Assembly (NCBI GenBank): GCA_026119855.1 | Contig: JAOWBW010000181.1 | Coordinates: forward strand, 1,116,001-1,180,000 | DNA: 64,000 nt | Source: Campanula takesimana | Lineage: Eukaryota > Streptophyta > Magnoliopsida > Asterales > Campanulaceae | Reading direction: 5' to 3' | Shown: positions 1-9,619 of the stretch, piece by piece | Layout: every line of letters begins with the position of its first letter | Position numbering within the stretch: position 1 is the first letter of the stretch | Translations under genes and position numbers: made by a program | The notes under the pieces: generated by a model | What the model was told of the DNA's origin: nothing | Seen by the model: only the letters and a program-made list of their open reading frames with translations | Database searches by the model: none

Positions 1-676
1 TACAAATCTTTGATACCTTCAAATCCCACAACCTCGCTTTGCATTGTAACTAGCAAGGTTGCCCTCCTACTTAATGCATCTGCCACTTTATTTTGCTGCC
101 CAGATTTGTGCTTCAAAATAAAGGGAAATTGCTGCAGATACGCGACCCATCGAGCATGCATCTTGCTAATCTGCTTCTGACTATTAAGATACTTCAAGGC
201 CTGATGATCGGTGTATAGCACAAACTGATTTGGAATCAAATAATGCTCCCAATGCCTTAAAGCTCGCGTAACTGCGTAAAATTCCTGCTCGTAAGTAGAC
301 CATTTCTGACGTGCATCACTTAGCTTTTCGCTAAAAAAAGCCACTGGTCTTCCTTCTTGAGACAACACTGCTCCTATCCCAACTCCACAAGCATCACATT
401 CCACCACAAATAATTTTTCAAAACTCGGTAAAGCTAGACATGGTGCAGTAGTCAGCTTTTCCTTGATCTCCTTGAAACTCTGTCGCTGTTCAGGCCCCCA
501 ATGAAAATTTCCTTTCTTCAAGCAATCAGTTAACGGAGACACGATTGAACTGAAATTTCTAATGAACCTTCTGTAAAAAGTTGCCAAACCATGAAAGCTA
601 CGAACGTCAGTCACGGTCTTTGGAGTAGGCCATTCTTGTATAGCTTTAACCTTCGAATCATCAACCCGAATGCCAT
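1..676 (-). pseudogene. gypsy RT thumb and RNase H, open to the left edge
   Basis: One open minus-strand frame without a start codon. It encodes the end of RT (EWPTPKTVTDVRSFHGLA, then FYRRFIRNFSS) and the Ty3-type RNase H, including VECDACGVGIGAVL and TDHQALKYLNSQ, followed by KVADALSRR at the linker to integrase. It is continuous with the RT above apart from the frame break near 677 and leaves the window before integrase. Confidence 0.92.
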
Positions 677-1750
677 CTTTCCCCCACAATAAAACCCAAG
701 AAAACAAGATTAGCTGCCATAAAGTCACATTTCTTCAAATTGACATATAGCTTATTAGCCTGCAAAACTTGAAGCACTTGGCGTAGATGCCCAATATGCT
801 CCCCTTCATTGGTACTATAGATCAAAATATCATCAAAATAGACCACCACAAATTTGCCAATAAAAGGCTTCAAAACATCATTCATCAGCCTCATAAAGGT
901 GCTTGGAGCATTGGACAACCCAAAGGGCATCACCAACCACTCATACAACCCTTCTTTGGTTTTGAAGGCTGTCTTCCACTCATTACCGGGTCGAATACGG
1001 ATCTGATGGTACCCACTCCTTAAATCAATCTTCGAAAAAAACACATGCTCCTGAGAGACAATCAAGCATATCCTCTAATCTAGGTATAGGAAAGCTATAT
1101 CGTACCGTAATTTTGTTGATAGCTCTACTATCAATGCACATCCGCCACGAGCCATCCTTCTTGGTCGTCAATAGAGCTGGCACAGCACATGGACTTACAC
1201 TTACTTGAATGGACCCCTTCTTTAATAGATCTTCCACAATCTCCTGCAATGCTGCACTCTCCTTGGGATTCATCCGATAGTGAGGTAAGTTAGGTAGGCT
1301 TGCTCCAGGAACAAAATCAATGGCATGTTGGATTTCCCTCATTGGAGGTAAACCCGGTGGTAGCTCGTCCGGCATCACATCTTGAAACTCCTCCAACAAT
1401 TCACGAATACTGGGGGGATAATCACTTTTTACCTCCACATTGAGAATACCTTTCACTACCAAGGCTATCATCTCTGTTGATTGCTTTGCATCTGCCAAAA
1501 ATTCTGCACTATTCACAAAAAATACTTCCTTGCTGGTGTTTGATTCTTCCACCTTAGACCCTTCAACATACGGAGTCAAGGTAATCCTCTTTCCTTCCCA
1601 CATGAACCTGTAGATGTTATCCTTACACATATGCACGGCGTCAATATCAAATTGCCAAGGTCGGCCTAATAAGATATGACATGCATCCATCTCTACCACA
1701 TCACAAATGACAGTATCAAATAAGGTCCAATTGTTAAGGGTACTCGGCAT
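661..1750 (-). pseudogene. gypsy protease tail and reverse transcriptase, frameshifted
   Basis: The protein resumes at about 1720 with the protease tail (ACHILLGRPWQFD) and enters the RT: LTTKKDGSWRMCIDSRAIN, then LRSGYHQIRI and the catalytic YFDDILIYS box near 830-850. A run of seven T on the minus strand at about 1036-1042 carries one base too many, breaking the palm domain just before SKIDLRSGYHQ. Another extra base in a G run near 677 breaks the frame after VFLGFIVG. The RT motifs are otherwise intact, suggesting a fairly young, recently broken copy. Confidence 0.92.
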
Positions 1751-3272
1751 CTGTTAACCACCCTAACTGTCTCCACATCCTTAATCCAACCAATTTTATA
1801 TGGTTCAGGATGTTTCTCAACCGGCAAATTCAATTGCTCTACTAATTGCTTAGATATGATATTTTCAGAACTACCACTATCTATAACGACATTAAAGCGT
1901 TTATTGAAAATGCGGCACCTAGTTCGGAAGAGCTTATGGCGCTGTGTATCCTCCTCTTTCTTGGGTGAAAGCAGCAATCGGCGCACCACGAATGCCGATG
2001 ATATATTCTCTTCTTCCTCTCCATCATCAGATTCTCCTCCATAAGCCACGTCTTCTACATCATCTTCCTTGTTTGTATGGTCTACTAAATTTACCGGCCA
2101 CCGACCGGGACAATTATTTGAGTGGTGTCCAGGCTTTCCACATCTGTAACACTCGTCTCCCATGAATTTCTGATAAGGATTAGGAGCTGAATGCGGAGGT
2201 TGTTTAGTATTTGCTACCTTGGGTGTTCCTCGACCATCCACTGCTGGTCTCTTTTCCTCGCGGTTAACACTTCGGGCCTCTTGCTCCTCTTTTTGAACCT
2301 CCCTTGTATTAAACCGACTTGGGCCAAAGTTTCTTTTGGATGTGTCACCTCGAGCACCCTTCTTGGTCTGCAAACTGACTTCAGCCTTCATCACTAGATT
2401 GTATGCTTCAGAAAGCTTAAGAATTGGTTGAATACCAATCTCATCCCGCACACTCCAATTCAACCCATCAAGAAACCTAGATACAAGTTGTCCCTCCGTC
2501 TCTAACACATTGTTACGAGAGCACAATCGAAGAAACTCAGAATGATAATCATGAACAGTTCGTGCACCTTGAGTACAATGTTGGAATTGAGAAAACAAAT
2601 GTTGCTCATAGTCCAACGGTAAGAAACGAGCCATTAGAAGACGTTTCATTTTAGGCCAACTCCTCACAGGCTGCTTCCTTTGTCGTCGCCTTATGTTGTG
2701 CAATTGTTCCCACCAAGATGACGCACCTCCCTTCAACCGGTAAGCTACTAACTTGACTTGGCAGTCTTCAGGAATCTCCATGTATTCGAAAAACCTCTCA
2801 ATTTCAGCAATCCAGTCCAAAAATTCTTCAACACCCAAGTTACCATTAAAGGATGGAACATCCACCTTTAATTTGAATTCTTCCTGTCTTCGCTGCCTAC
2901 GCTGAAACCCCCCTTGAATCTGAATTCCACGGCCAAAATTAAGATCTGGAGCATCATTATCAGATGAAGAATCTTCGTAGACAGGATTTCTACGAAGGTT
3001 TTCATTGACACGTTCTCGCTGTTGCTCTATGTTTGCAGTTGTGCGGTTAGGAGCCAATCTCCATCCCGTTCAAGCTGCTGATCTTGTCCAGCGACATTCA
3101 TACGGTCAAGACGATTAATCACCATCTCCAAAGCTGCTTGTACTTGAGTCATTTGAACACGAGTTTGCGCTAACTCCTGGTCAATACGATCTAAGCGTTC
3201 ATTCTGAAGTTGAGTACCTGCTGCTACTGATGATCCGTCTTCATTTCCTGCTGCTGGTGTAGTACCGGCCAT
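1693..3272 (-). pseudogene. gypsy gag and protease, frameshifted
   Basis: Gag probably starts at the ATG at 3272 (MAGTTPAAGNEDG). A frame break near 3060 separates a coiled-coil-like N-terminus from the main Gag body. The body holds the retrotransposon Gag core (FNGNLGVEEFLDWIAEIERF, then VKLVAYRLKGGASSWWEQL) and one CCHC zinc knuckle (CYRCGKPGHHSNNC) near 2130-2160. It continues into an aspartic protease with active site VIDSGSSENIIS near 1830-1860. A one-base loss near 1700 throws the protease C-terminus out of frame. Gag would package the RNA and protease would cleave the polyprotein; this copy is broken. Confidence 0.9.
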
Positions 3273-3371
3273 TGATAATAACCCTGGAACAGGCAAATCC
3301 TGCTCTGATGTCAACTGATGCGGAAGCGTAACAAGAATCACTACACGAGCGAGTCTCGAAGAACAGGGAGT

Positions 3372-3691
3372 TGTTACACGAACAAAACCCAGAAAATTAA
3401 ACTCAAAAGGATCTCCAAATCAAGAAACTTTGAGAGAAAACAGGAAGAACCAAATCTGATTAATAATTCTGGAAATCAAGTTATGTCCTACAGCTCTAGT
3501 CTGACCCTCTTATATAGGCCGCCAATACATGTGAAGAAGGAACGAAATACTATGAATGTAAATGTGAAAAGAAAAATGAAACAAAGCCACAAAGTCACTG
3601 TTCGATGTATTGATCAGTTGGAGTGCTGGTACATTTCCCATGTGCTGATTCTTCCAACTCTTTATCTTCTGAGTCTCCAAGAGATGTTACA
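3372..3691 (-). repeat. Probable 5' LTR of the gypsy element
   Basis: Inferred 320-bp LTR. On the minus strand it starts TGTAACATCTCTTGG and ends GTTCGTGTAACA, giving TG...CA ends with the same 7-mer at each end. A minus-strand TATA box (CTATATAAG, about 3509-3518) lies about 175 bp in. No clear primer-binding site was recognised just inside it, and the partner LTR is outside the window, so the borders are unverified. Confidence 0.55.
3509..3518 (-). promoter_or_regulatory. LTR TATA box
   Basis: Minus-strand CCTATATAAGAGGG inside the predicted LTR, oriented to transcribe the gag-pol genes to its left. It fits an LTR core promoter by position and sequence only. Confidence 0.5.
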
Positions 3692-3823
3692 CATCATTTT
3701 TTGAATGATTCAGATTCAACTTTTACTGCCGTTTTTAATTTGTGCAACCATTTAAAACTCATCTCGAACCAGCCACCGATATGAATGCTACACATTCATT
3801 TCAAGTTTACACGTTCCATTCTA

Positions 3824-4105
3824 CTCCCTCTGGTCTAAAATATCTGTCACTTTTGATCAATTTTTTTAGTCCAAAATAACTGTCACTTTTGGTTCAAGAC
3901 AATTAGAATTCCTAATTTACCCTTACATTACATTGGAAGTTGTTTTACTTTATTAATTGACTTAGGTAGTGTAATAATGTAAGAAAGATGAACAATAAAT
4001 AAGGGTAAACATGAAACTTTCACCATTAATATGCCGTAATAATTGCATTTCTTAATCTTTGTGAAAAGTTAAAAAAAAAATGACAGATATTTTAGACGTG
4101 AGGAG
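3824..4105. mobile_element. Stowaway-like MITE
   Basis: 282-bp element flanked by TA at 3822-3823 and 4106-4107. Inverted termini: left CTCCCTCTGGTCTAAAATATC; right end complementary, ending AGACGTGAGGAG. No coding capacity. Confidence 0.85.
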
Positions 4106-4314
4106 TATATCTGATGCAAACTATTTTTGAAAAGCAAATTTAATGGGAAAAGAGGAGAACAAGTGTCAGCAATGCTTAATGCTTTGGAAATAGGGAGACT
4201 TATTGTTAGGCTACATACGTTACATGATCTTAAAAAGCTTGTCTTGATGTGTTAATGTGTTACTCTATATTGAGGATCCAAAGTATGTCTCTTTTACTTT
4301 TTCATTTTCATATA

Positions 4315-4622
4315 CTACCTCCGTCCCGTACTAACTAAGGTTCTTAGTTTGACTTTACACGGAGATTAAGAAAAAATAAATATTGTGAGTATGAAAAAGT
4401 AAGTAAGAGAAAGTAGGAAAGATAAAGATGAAAAAGTAAGTAAGAGAAAGTATGAGAGATAAAGTGGGTAGGTAGGAAGTTTTTGTTGTGAGAATGACAA
4501 GTGGGTCTTATGGTCCATTTTAGGAAATAAAGCAACTAAAAATCCAGTGTTCTAAAAATCGCTAGGCGGTGGAGCTGAGCTAGAGGCCTAGGTGGGGCCG
4601 AGCATTTAGTGCATTTTTTGTT

Positions 4623-4654
<32 letters not shown>

Positions 4655-5063
4655 CCTAAAAATATTGTCAATTATTTTTATTATTTATCAAAATTTAATA
4701 ATTTATTGTAACTAAAAAATAAATCATAACTATAAAAAGTATTTTTAAATGTTTTAAAAGTGAAAGTTTACACACATTAACCCAAGCCCATTCATACATA
4801 TTTAGTCAAACCCAAATAAAATATCCACCCACACTAAAATAATGAGGCCCAACCCATGTGCTATTCCCGCCTAGGCCCGGCTAAATCGCCTGATTCGCCT
4901 AGACTGCCCAGGCCGCCTAGACCCGCCTAGACCGCCTAACGCCTAGATTGGCCGCCTAATCGCGGCGCCTGGGGGCCGCCTAGCCTGATTTGAACACTGT
5001 AAAAATCTTAGTCTGAGACAAACAAAAAAGGAAAGCAAAAACATTAGTTTGAGACGGAGGGAG
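4315..5063. mobile_element. Stowaway-like MITE carrying a nested hAT MITE
   Basis: Left terminus CTACCTCCGTCCCG after TA (4313-4314), right terminus GAGACGGAGGGAG before TA (5064-5065). Without the 455-bp insert and one duplicated octamer it is about 286 bp, the normal size here. The internal AAGTAAG/GAGAAAG repeats near 4390-4460 are typical of this family. Confidence 0.85.
4545..4999. mobile_element. hAT-type MITE nested in a Stowaway
   Basis: 455 bp with inverted ends CAGTGTTCTAAAAATCGC and GATTTGAACACTG. A perfect 8-bp target duplication TAAAAATC lies at 4537-4544 and 5000-5007, diagnostic of hAT-superfamily insertion. The subterminal parts are rich in CCGCCTAG units (4860-4985), and there is an (AT)n run at 4627-4654. 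No transposase. Confidence 0.92.
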
Positions 5064-5257
5064 TATCTATCAGTTATGAGGATGATAAGGATGACCTTGC
5101 ACGGCTGTATTTACCATTTGTTTTTACAAACCATGTAGCAGACGGTGGCGAAGCCAAAAATTTAGTGAAAAAGTATGATGTTTATGGAGTCAAATTAAGT
5201 GCATGTCAGTCCGAATTGCATAATAACCTTTGTTACATCTGTGTAGTAACATTTTTT

Positions 5258-5490
5258 TTTTTTTTGACAAAAGCTAGTTACATTTCATTCATTCAAGGCA
5301 AATGTCATCGTGTTACAAACTCCTATTATGAAGTCTATTACAGATCTATTGCCTATTCTAGTAGGATTCCTTATTGGAGTTTCACCACGTCAGAACCTAT
5401 TACATCGAATGAAACTGCATCTTCAGAAATCTCTAACAGACGTCCCGCGCCATCTGATGAAACTTGTTTTACTAGTCAACTTTTGTTGAC
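5258..5490 (-). mobile_element. Retroposon 3' end (LINE or SINE) with poly(A)
   Basis: The minus strand ends in a poly(A) run (poly(T) on the plus strand at 5251-5266). The sequence before it, AAATGTCATCG on the plus strand near 5300-5312, resembles the tail of the SINE at 8717-8885. No internal coding frame. The 5' border is unclear and no target duplication was found. Confidence 0.4.
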
Positions 5491-5494
5491 TAGT
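5471..5494. repeat. Perfect short palindrome upstream of SURF2
   Basis: ACTAGTCAAC and GTTGACTAGT form 10-bp perfect arms around TTTT, 172 bp before the SURF2 start codon. It could be a cruciform or dimeric binding site, or the end of the adjacent retroposon. Confidence 0.6.
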
Positions 5495-5665
5495 TAACCC
5501 TTAACCCAACTAAAGCCTGCACTTAAAGCCCAAACTGGAGGCCCAACAAGATAACCCGAGTCCAATCCAATCAAATTCACTCTATACGGTGTCGTCAAGT
5601 AACCCCAAATTCTAACGACCAAATCCCTGTGCCCTAGACACAAACTCAGTCCACCTGCAAAATCA

Positions 5666-8217
5666 ATGGGGAAGAAGGAAAAAGTGGAAGAATCAAACAC
5701 CGAAAAAGAAGGCAAAAACCTATTAGGCTCGCCGACGTTCAAGAAACTCGAAAACGGACGGTACAAATGTGTAGAAACCGGCCATGAATTGCCGGCCGAT
5801 GCAAGGGAATCGTACAAGCAGACTAAGCATTGCCGGTTGGGTCTCATCGACTCCGCCTTGGCCCGCCGTAACCCACCTCTCAATATGTTCAAGCAAGACC
5901 CTGTTTCCCGGTAATTTCAACCCCTTTTTACTGAAATTAGGTTTAGGGTTTTGTGTAATTTTTTTTCTTTCCAAAGGGGGGTTTTGTGTAATTTAATATA
6001 TGTGCTGTATGTATATGTGATTAAACCTCCTTAGTTGAGGTTTCGACATTTTAAAGTTCAAATTTTTATCTAGTTTTATGAAGACTATATTGCTACCTTT
6101 GCTCAATTTGACTGATTGATGGGTTTCTTTAGTTAGATAAAACTTACATGCTCTCCATCCTAGAATGAGTATCTGAAAATTGTTCCAAAATGTGGGCACA
6201 TTTTCAGTGAATGTACCAATGAACCTTTGTCAATTTTTATGTTCTAATTGATACTCTCCCGGTCACAAACAAATAAAGATCACTTTTTTGTGTTTATTCA
6301 TTCATAAAAGAGTAGATTTTCTTGGGAAAAAAACAAGGTTGTAGTTTAATGTAATTTTATGATGGTACAAGAAGTTCAGCTAAATTCTTAACAAGTACAA
6401 GCTTTTAAGGTGACTATCTTTTGGGAGGGAGGGAGTACGATTCAATGGCATAATATGATAACTTAGTGTATTCATGCATATATGCTATTATTAAATGTGC
6501 CTGAAAGTTACTACCTTGGCTCAAAAAAAAAAAAAAAAAAGGAGAGAAAGTTAACTACCTCAATTATCTTGAAGGTCAAAATGGACACTCGTTTTGTGAC
6601 TGAGGAAGTAACATTTAAAATCCTAAACCTGCAAGTACTATTGTTCATTTTAAAAAAAAAAATTATCTTTTTCAATAGAGTCAAAATGACCAGAAACAAA
6701 ATCATTGGGATAAAGTGAGTGGTACGCTTTTTCTGAATGTGGAAGTATATCATTCCAAAATAATATTGAACTGTTCTAGAAATGACATTTTTCTTTATGA
6801 CATGTTTGTGTGGATGGTTGGGGTGGTTTGGCTATTGTGGGGGTTTAATTTTGGACAGCGATTCCATTTAATTGAATTTGTGTTGTATTGGCATATCTGA
6901 ATTATCATGGGATATGTTTTTGTAGCTCGAAGTTAATATGTAATCTCACTGGGCATACTGTCAATAAAACCGAGGAGCATATATGGAAGCATATCAATGG
7001 GAAGAAGTTTCTCAACATGCTAGGTTTGTTTTTTCTACTCGAACTATTTTTCGTCGATGTGGTTGGATCATTGTGATAGAAAAATTTTGATTGGGTTATT
7101 TTCATGTCGATGGTTTTTGTGTCTTTTAATCATTAAAGTTATTGGTTGTGGCTTGAAAGATGTCGTTTTGCTAAAACATGGCTTATGGTTAACAGAGAAG
7201 AAGGAAGCTGAAGTTGAAAAGGGAGAGCCGAATGGAATCATAGAAGATAAAAGTGAGCAAAAGCCAGAGAAGGTCTTGAAAAGTAAAGGAGATAAGTCCA
7301 AGAAAGATAAAAAGAAAAAGAAAAAGGAAAAGAAGCAGGAGGAGGAGGAGGAGGAAGAGATGGAGGATGTTAGTGAAGTTATATCAGAAGTAAGAGATAA
7401 GGATAGTGATTCAGAGGAAGATGACTTTTGGATGCCCCCAGAGGGCGAACGTTGGGACTTTGATGATGGAGGTGATCGTTGGGATTCTGGGACGGATTCT
7501 GATCCTGAAACTGACGACGCCAATGAAGCCGGTATAGTTTCTCTATCTGTGATTTCTTCATATTTTATAAATTGATTTGGTTTTGATTAGTGGTTATAAT
7601 TGTCAGAATTTGATTCACTAGCAGAATTTGTAGCATACATAGTACTGCCCTATCCCAAAATGAGTGTCCATTTTCTAGGGAAAGTTACCAAATTTAGCTG
7701 TCAGCTTCCATATTCCAATTTGCAGTTGTATATATAAAATGATTGTTAAGGGTTTATTTTGTATGTGCCATTAAAGTTGCTTGAAAGTCGACTTCGTAAT
7801 TTTGTTGCAAAAAAGGGCACTCACTTGTGACAAAGGGACTGTGGGAGTATATATATTCATATTGAACTTCTGGAATTAATATATTTGATCTTTTCCGTCT
7901 AGTATTTGATTATCTTCAATTTGAAATTAGAACTCTCTCGTGGGTAGTCGGAAATTATTTGAATTTATTTGGGTCCTATTAATCCTGACGGTCTATCTTG
8001 TCATCAGATGTTGCTGGTGAAGACAACAATGATGATTCTGGGGAGCTCTCTAGCAAGTATATTTGCTTTCATCTTCCTATCTGTTTATATAAACGTTTTT
8101 TTTTTTTTTTTTTTGGCGTTAACGGTTCTTTTTTGCAGGGCAAAGAGACTGTCCATAGAAATTGGACCGAGCGAGAATGCCCCAAGGAAGAAAAAGAAGA
8201 AGATTCAATCCACATGA
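5666..8217 (+). CDS. SURF2: Surfeit locus protein 2 (SURF2) homologue, 5 exons
   Basis: Exons 5666-5910, 6926-7023, 7196-7531, 8008-8056 and 8139-8217; all junctions are GT-AG and the phases join to a 268-residue protein. Exons 1 and 2 give the SURF2 core: FKKLENGRYKCVETGHELPA, then HCRLGLIDSALARRNPPLNM, then TGHTVNKTEEHIWKHINGK. These are Cys/His-bearing motifs conserved in plant and animal SURF2. Exon 3 is an acidic, lysine-rich tail (KKKKKKEKK followed by EEEEEE) with WMPPEGERWDFDDGGDRWD. Exon 5 ends RKKKKKIQST, a likely nuclear localisation signal. In other eukaryotes SURF2 is linked to nucleoli and ribosome biogenesis; that role is inferred here from family alone. Introns 1 and 3 carry three MITEs. 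Start chosen at the first ATG (MGKKEK), the usual plant N-terminus. Confidence 0.95.
6254..6435. mobile_element. Stowaway-like MITE in SURF2 intron 1
   Basis: 182 bp, TA-flanked (6252-6253, 6436-6437). Ends CTCTCCCGGTCAC and GGGAGGGAGGGAG. Confidence 0.75.
6511..6608. mobile_element. Short Stowaway-like MITE in SURF2 intron 1
   Basis: 98 bp between TA pairs. Ends CTACCTTGGCTCAAAA and TTTTGTGACTGAGGAAG are imperfect inverted copies; an A run at 6522-6540 interrupts it. Confidence 0.6.
7645..7847. mobile_element. Stowaway-like MITE in SURF2 intron 3
   Basis: 203 bp, TA-flanked. Ends CTGCCCTATCCCAAAATGAG and ACAAAGGGACTGTGGGAG. Confidence 0.7.
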
Positions 8218-8716
8218 GCAAAATGGTTTGACCTAGAGTTGAGCTTGTTGACTTGTTTTGAGAAGTAACGAGCAGAATTCGCTAAAACGCCATAATATTG
8301 GCATTGGCTTGACGCATTCAAGTGATCGAAAACCGTTTTGTACTTGTCAATTTTATGGTGGTTCTTGTTTTTCATCAAAAGTTTGGGGAGTCTGTTGCTG
8401 ATTTTGTATGCTTACTGCTACTACTACATTTCAGGGAAAAAAAAAAATATACGTATGTAACATTGGGGAATTTCTTGCTTGGTGTATTAAGAAGTGATAA
8501 TTGTTACTACTTTTATTTGTTTTTTTATTATTAAAATTTCCGGTACTTCAAGTTGGATTTAACCCTTACACCCCAAATCTAAAACCCTAAACCCTAAAAT
8601 TTAAACCCTATTAATCAGGATTTTTTATCTCTTATGGAGAAACTAGTTTCCTCCAAGATTTTCTCTTCTGTTTATGCCACTCTGCTCTTCAGCCATCCGT
8701 TCAAATCATCGATCTC
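8218..8716. other. SURF2 3' flank
   Basis: AT-rich sequence following the stop codon, presumably 3' UTR and terminator. Around 8579-8612 there are three loose CCCTAAA-like units, too few to call telomeric. No further gene seen. Confidence 0.5.
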
Positions 8717-8885
8717 TTTTTTTTTTTTTTTTTGAACAGCTGAACTTTATAATTCATTTCAAGGCAATTGCCATCGTTTAAACTAAGGGTTCTCCACAGA
8801 TTCTCCCTAATTCTCCCAAGGGAGAATCGAACCCAGGACCTCCCCTTCAAGGGAAGCCTTAACACACCCACCCGATACTTATCCG
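8717..8885 (-). mobile_element. tRNA-derived SINE
   Basis: Minus-strand element ending in poly(A) (plus-strand poly(T) at 8717-8733). Its head has a Pol III B box, GGTTCGATTC, near 8823-8832, preceded by GGGTGGGTGTGTTAAGG where an A box would fall. The body is short and non-coding. No flanking duplication could be confirmed. Confidence 0.65.
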
Positions 8886-9619
8886 CAAACGGATGATTAC
8901 CTTGTCTGCATTTCTGTATCTTGACTCTGGATTTTGAAAAGAATCATCAGGTAAAGGTACAAATAATGTACAAACAAACAAGTAAAACACATTCTTTAGA
9001 AAGTTTGACAAGTCAACTACGATACTTATTACGACCCTAGACGGGAGAATCCGGGCTAGGCAGCCTTGCAGGTTCAACTTAAACAGATAATGCATTTCGT
9101 TGATCAACAAAATACAAAAAAGGGTACTATTATGTTCAAACATGGTACAACAAAATGTCATACCTTAAACATAAGAAATTGACAATGTCAGTTCTCTGAA
9201 TGCTGAGAACCACTGCTCCCTTTAAATAGCCTTTCGGTTAGTTTACATAAAAATTCGATAAAAAGATTGGGTGCGATAAATAGAGCAATTTGGTTAGCTT
9301 AGCTTCGCCTCAGTTGCTCATACATGTCTCTATATCCGCCTGTACATTCTGCATAAGCTTACGTTGCGATCCCTTCACACTTTGATCAAAACCCACTAAA
9401 ATCTCTTCAATTCTCGCGTTTTCTGCTTCTCAAACTGAATGATGATGTGCAGTTTATACGCGTCCTCAATCCTAAAGTCCAAGAACATGAGGTACAAGAA
9501 ACCGAGGATGAAACTAGATAAAGTCAGTATATATATATGTATGTATATATGCATACAAAACTGTATCTGACCGAAAGAAGACCTGGGGATTACCTGGTCA
9601 AGAAATGTTGAATCAAATT
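8886..9619. other. PMT gene 3' flank
   Basis: Region beyond the PMT stop codon on the minus strand, likely containing its 3' UTR. AT-rich with an ATGTATATAT run at 9527-9555; no coding signal. Confidence 0.5.

Larger units (their letters stand above)
1..3691 (-). mobile_element. Ty3/gypsy retrotransposon, 5' part, truncated by window edge
   Basis: Minus-strand element. Reading leftwards from position 3691 it shows a probable 5' LTR, gag with a zinc knuckle, aspartic protease, reverse transcriptase and RNase H; integrase and the 3' LTR would lie beyond position 1. The domain order protease-RT-RNase H without an intervening integrase marks Ty3/gypsy, and the Gag and RT wording resembles plant chromoviruses (lineage not settled). 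At least four single-base frame breaks separate the domains (near 3060, 1700, 1037 and 677), so this copy cannot encode an intact polyprotein. Confidence 0.93.

Noticed and set aside
3318..3371. Primer-binding site of the first gypsy element
   Set aside because: No stretch matching a known plant tRNA 3' end was clear next to the proposed LTR, so none is annotated.
7068..7523. Serine-rich minus-strand frame opposite SURF2 exon 3
   Set aside because: It is the antisense reading of the Glu/Lys-rich exon, whose phase, splice sites and homology support the plus strand.
8579..8612. Telomere-type repeat
   Set aside because: Only about three loose CCCTAAA units; chance or interstitial remnant.
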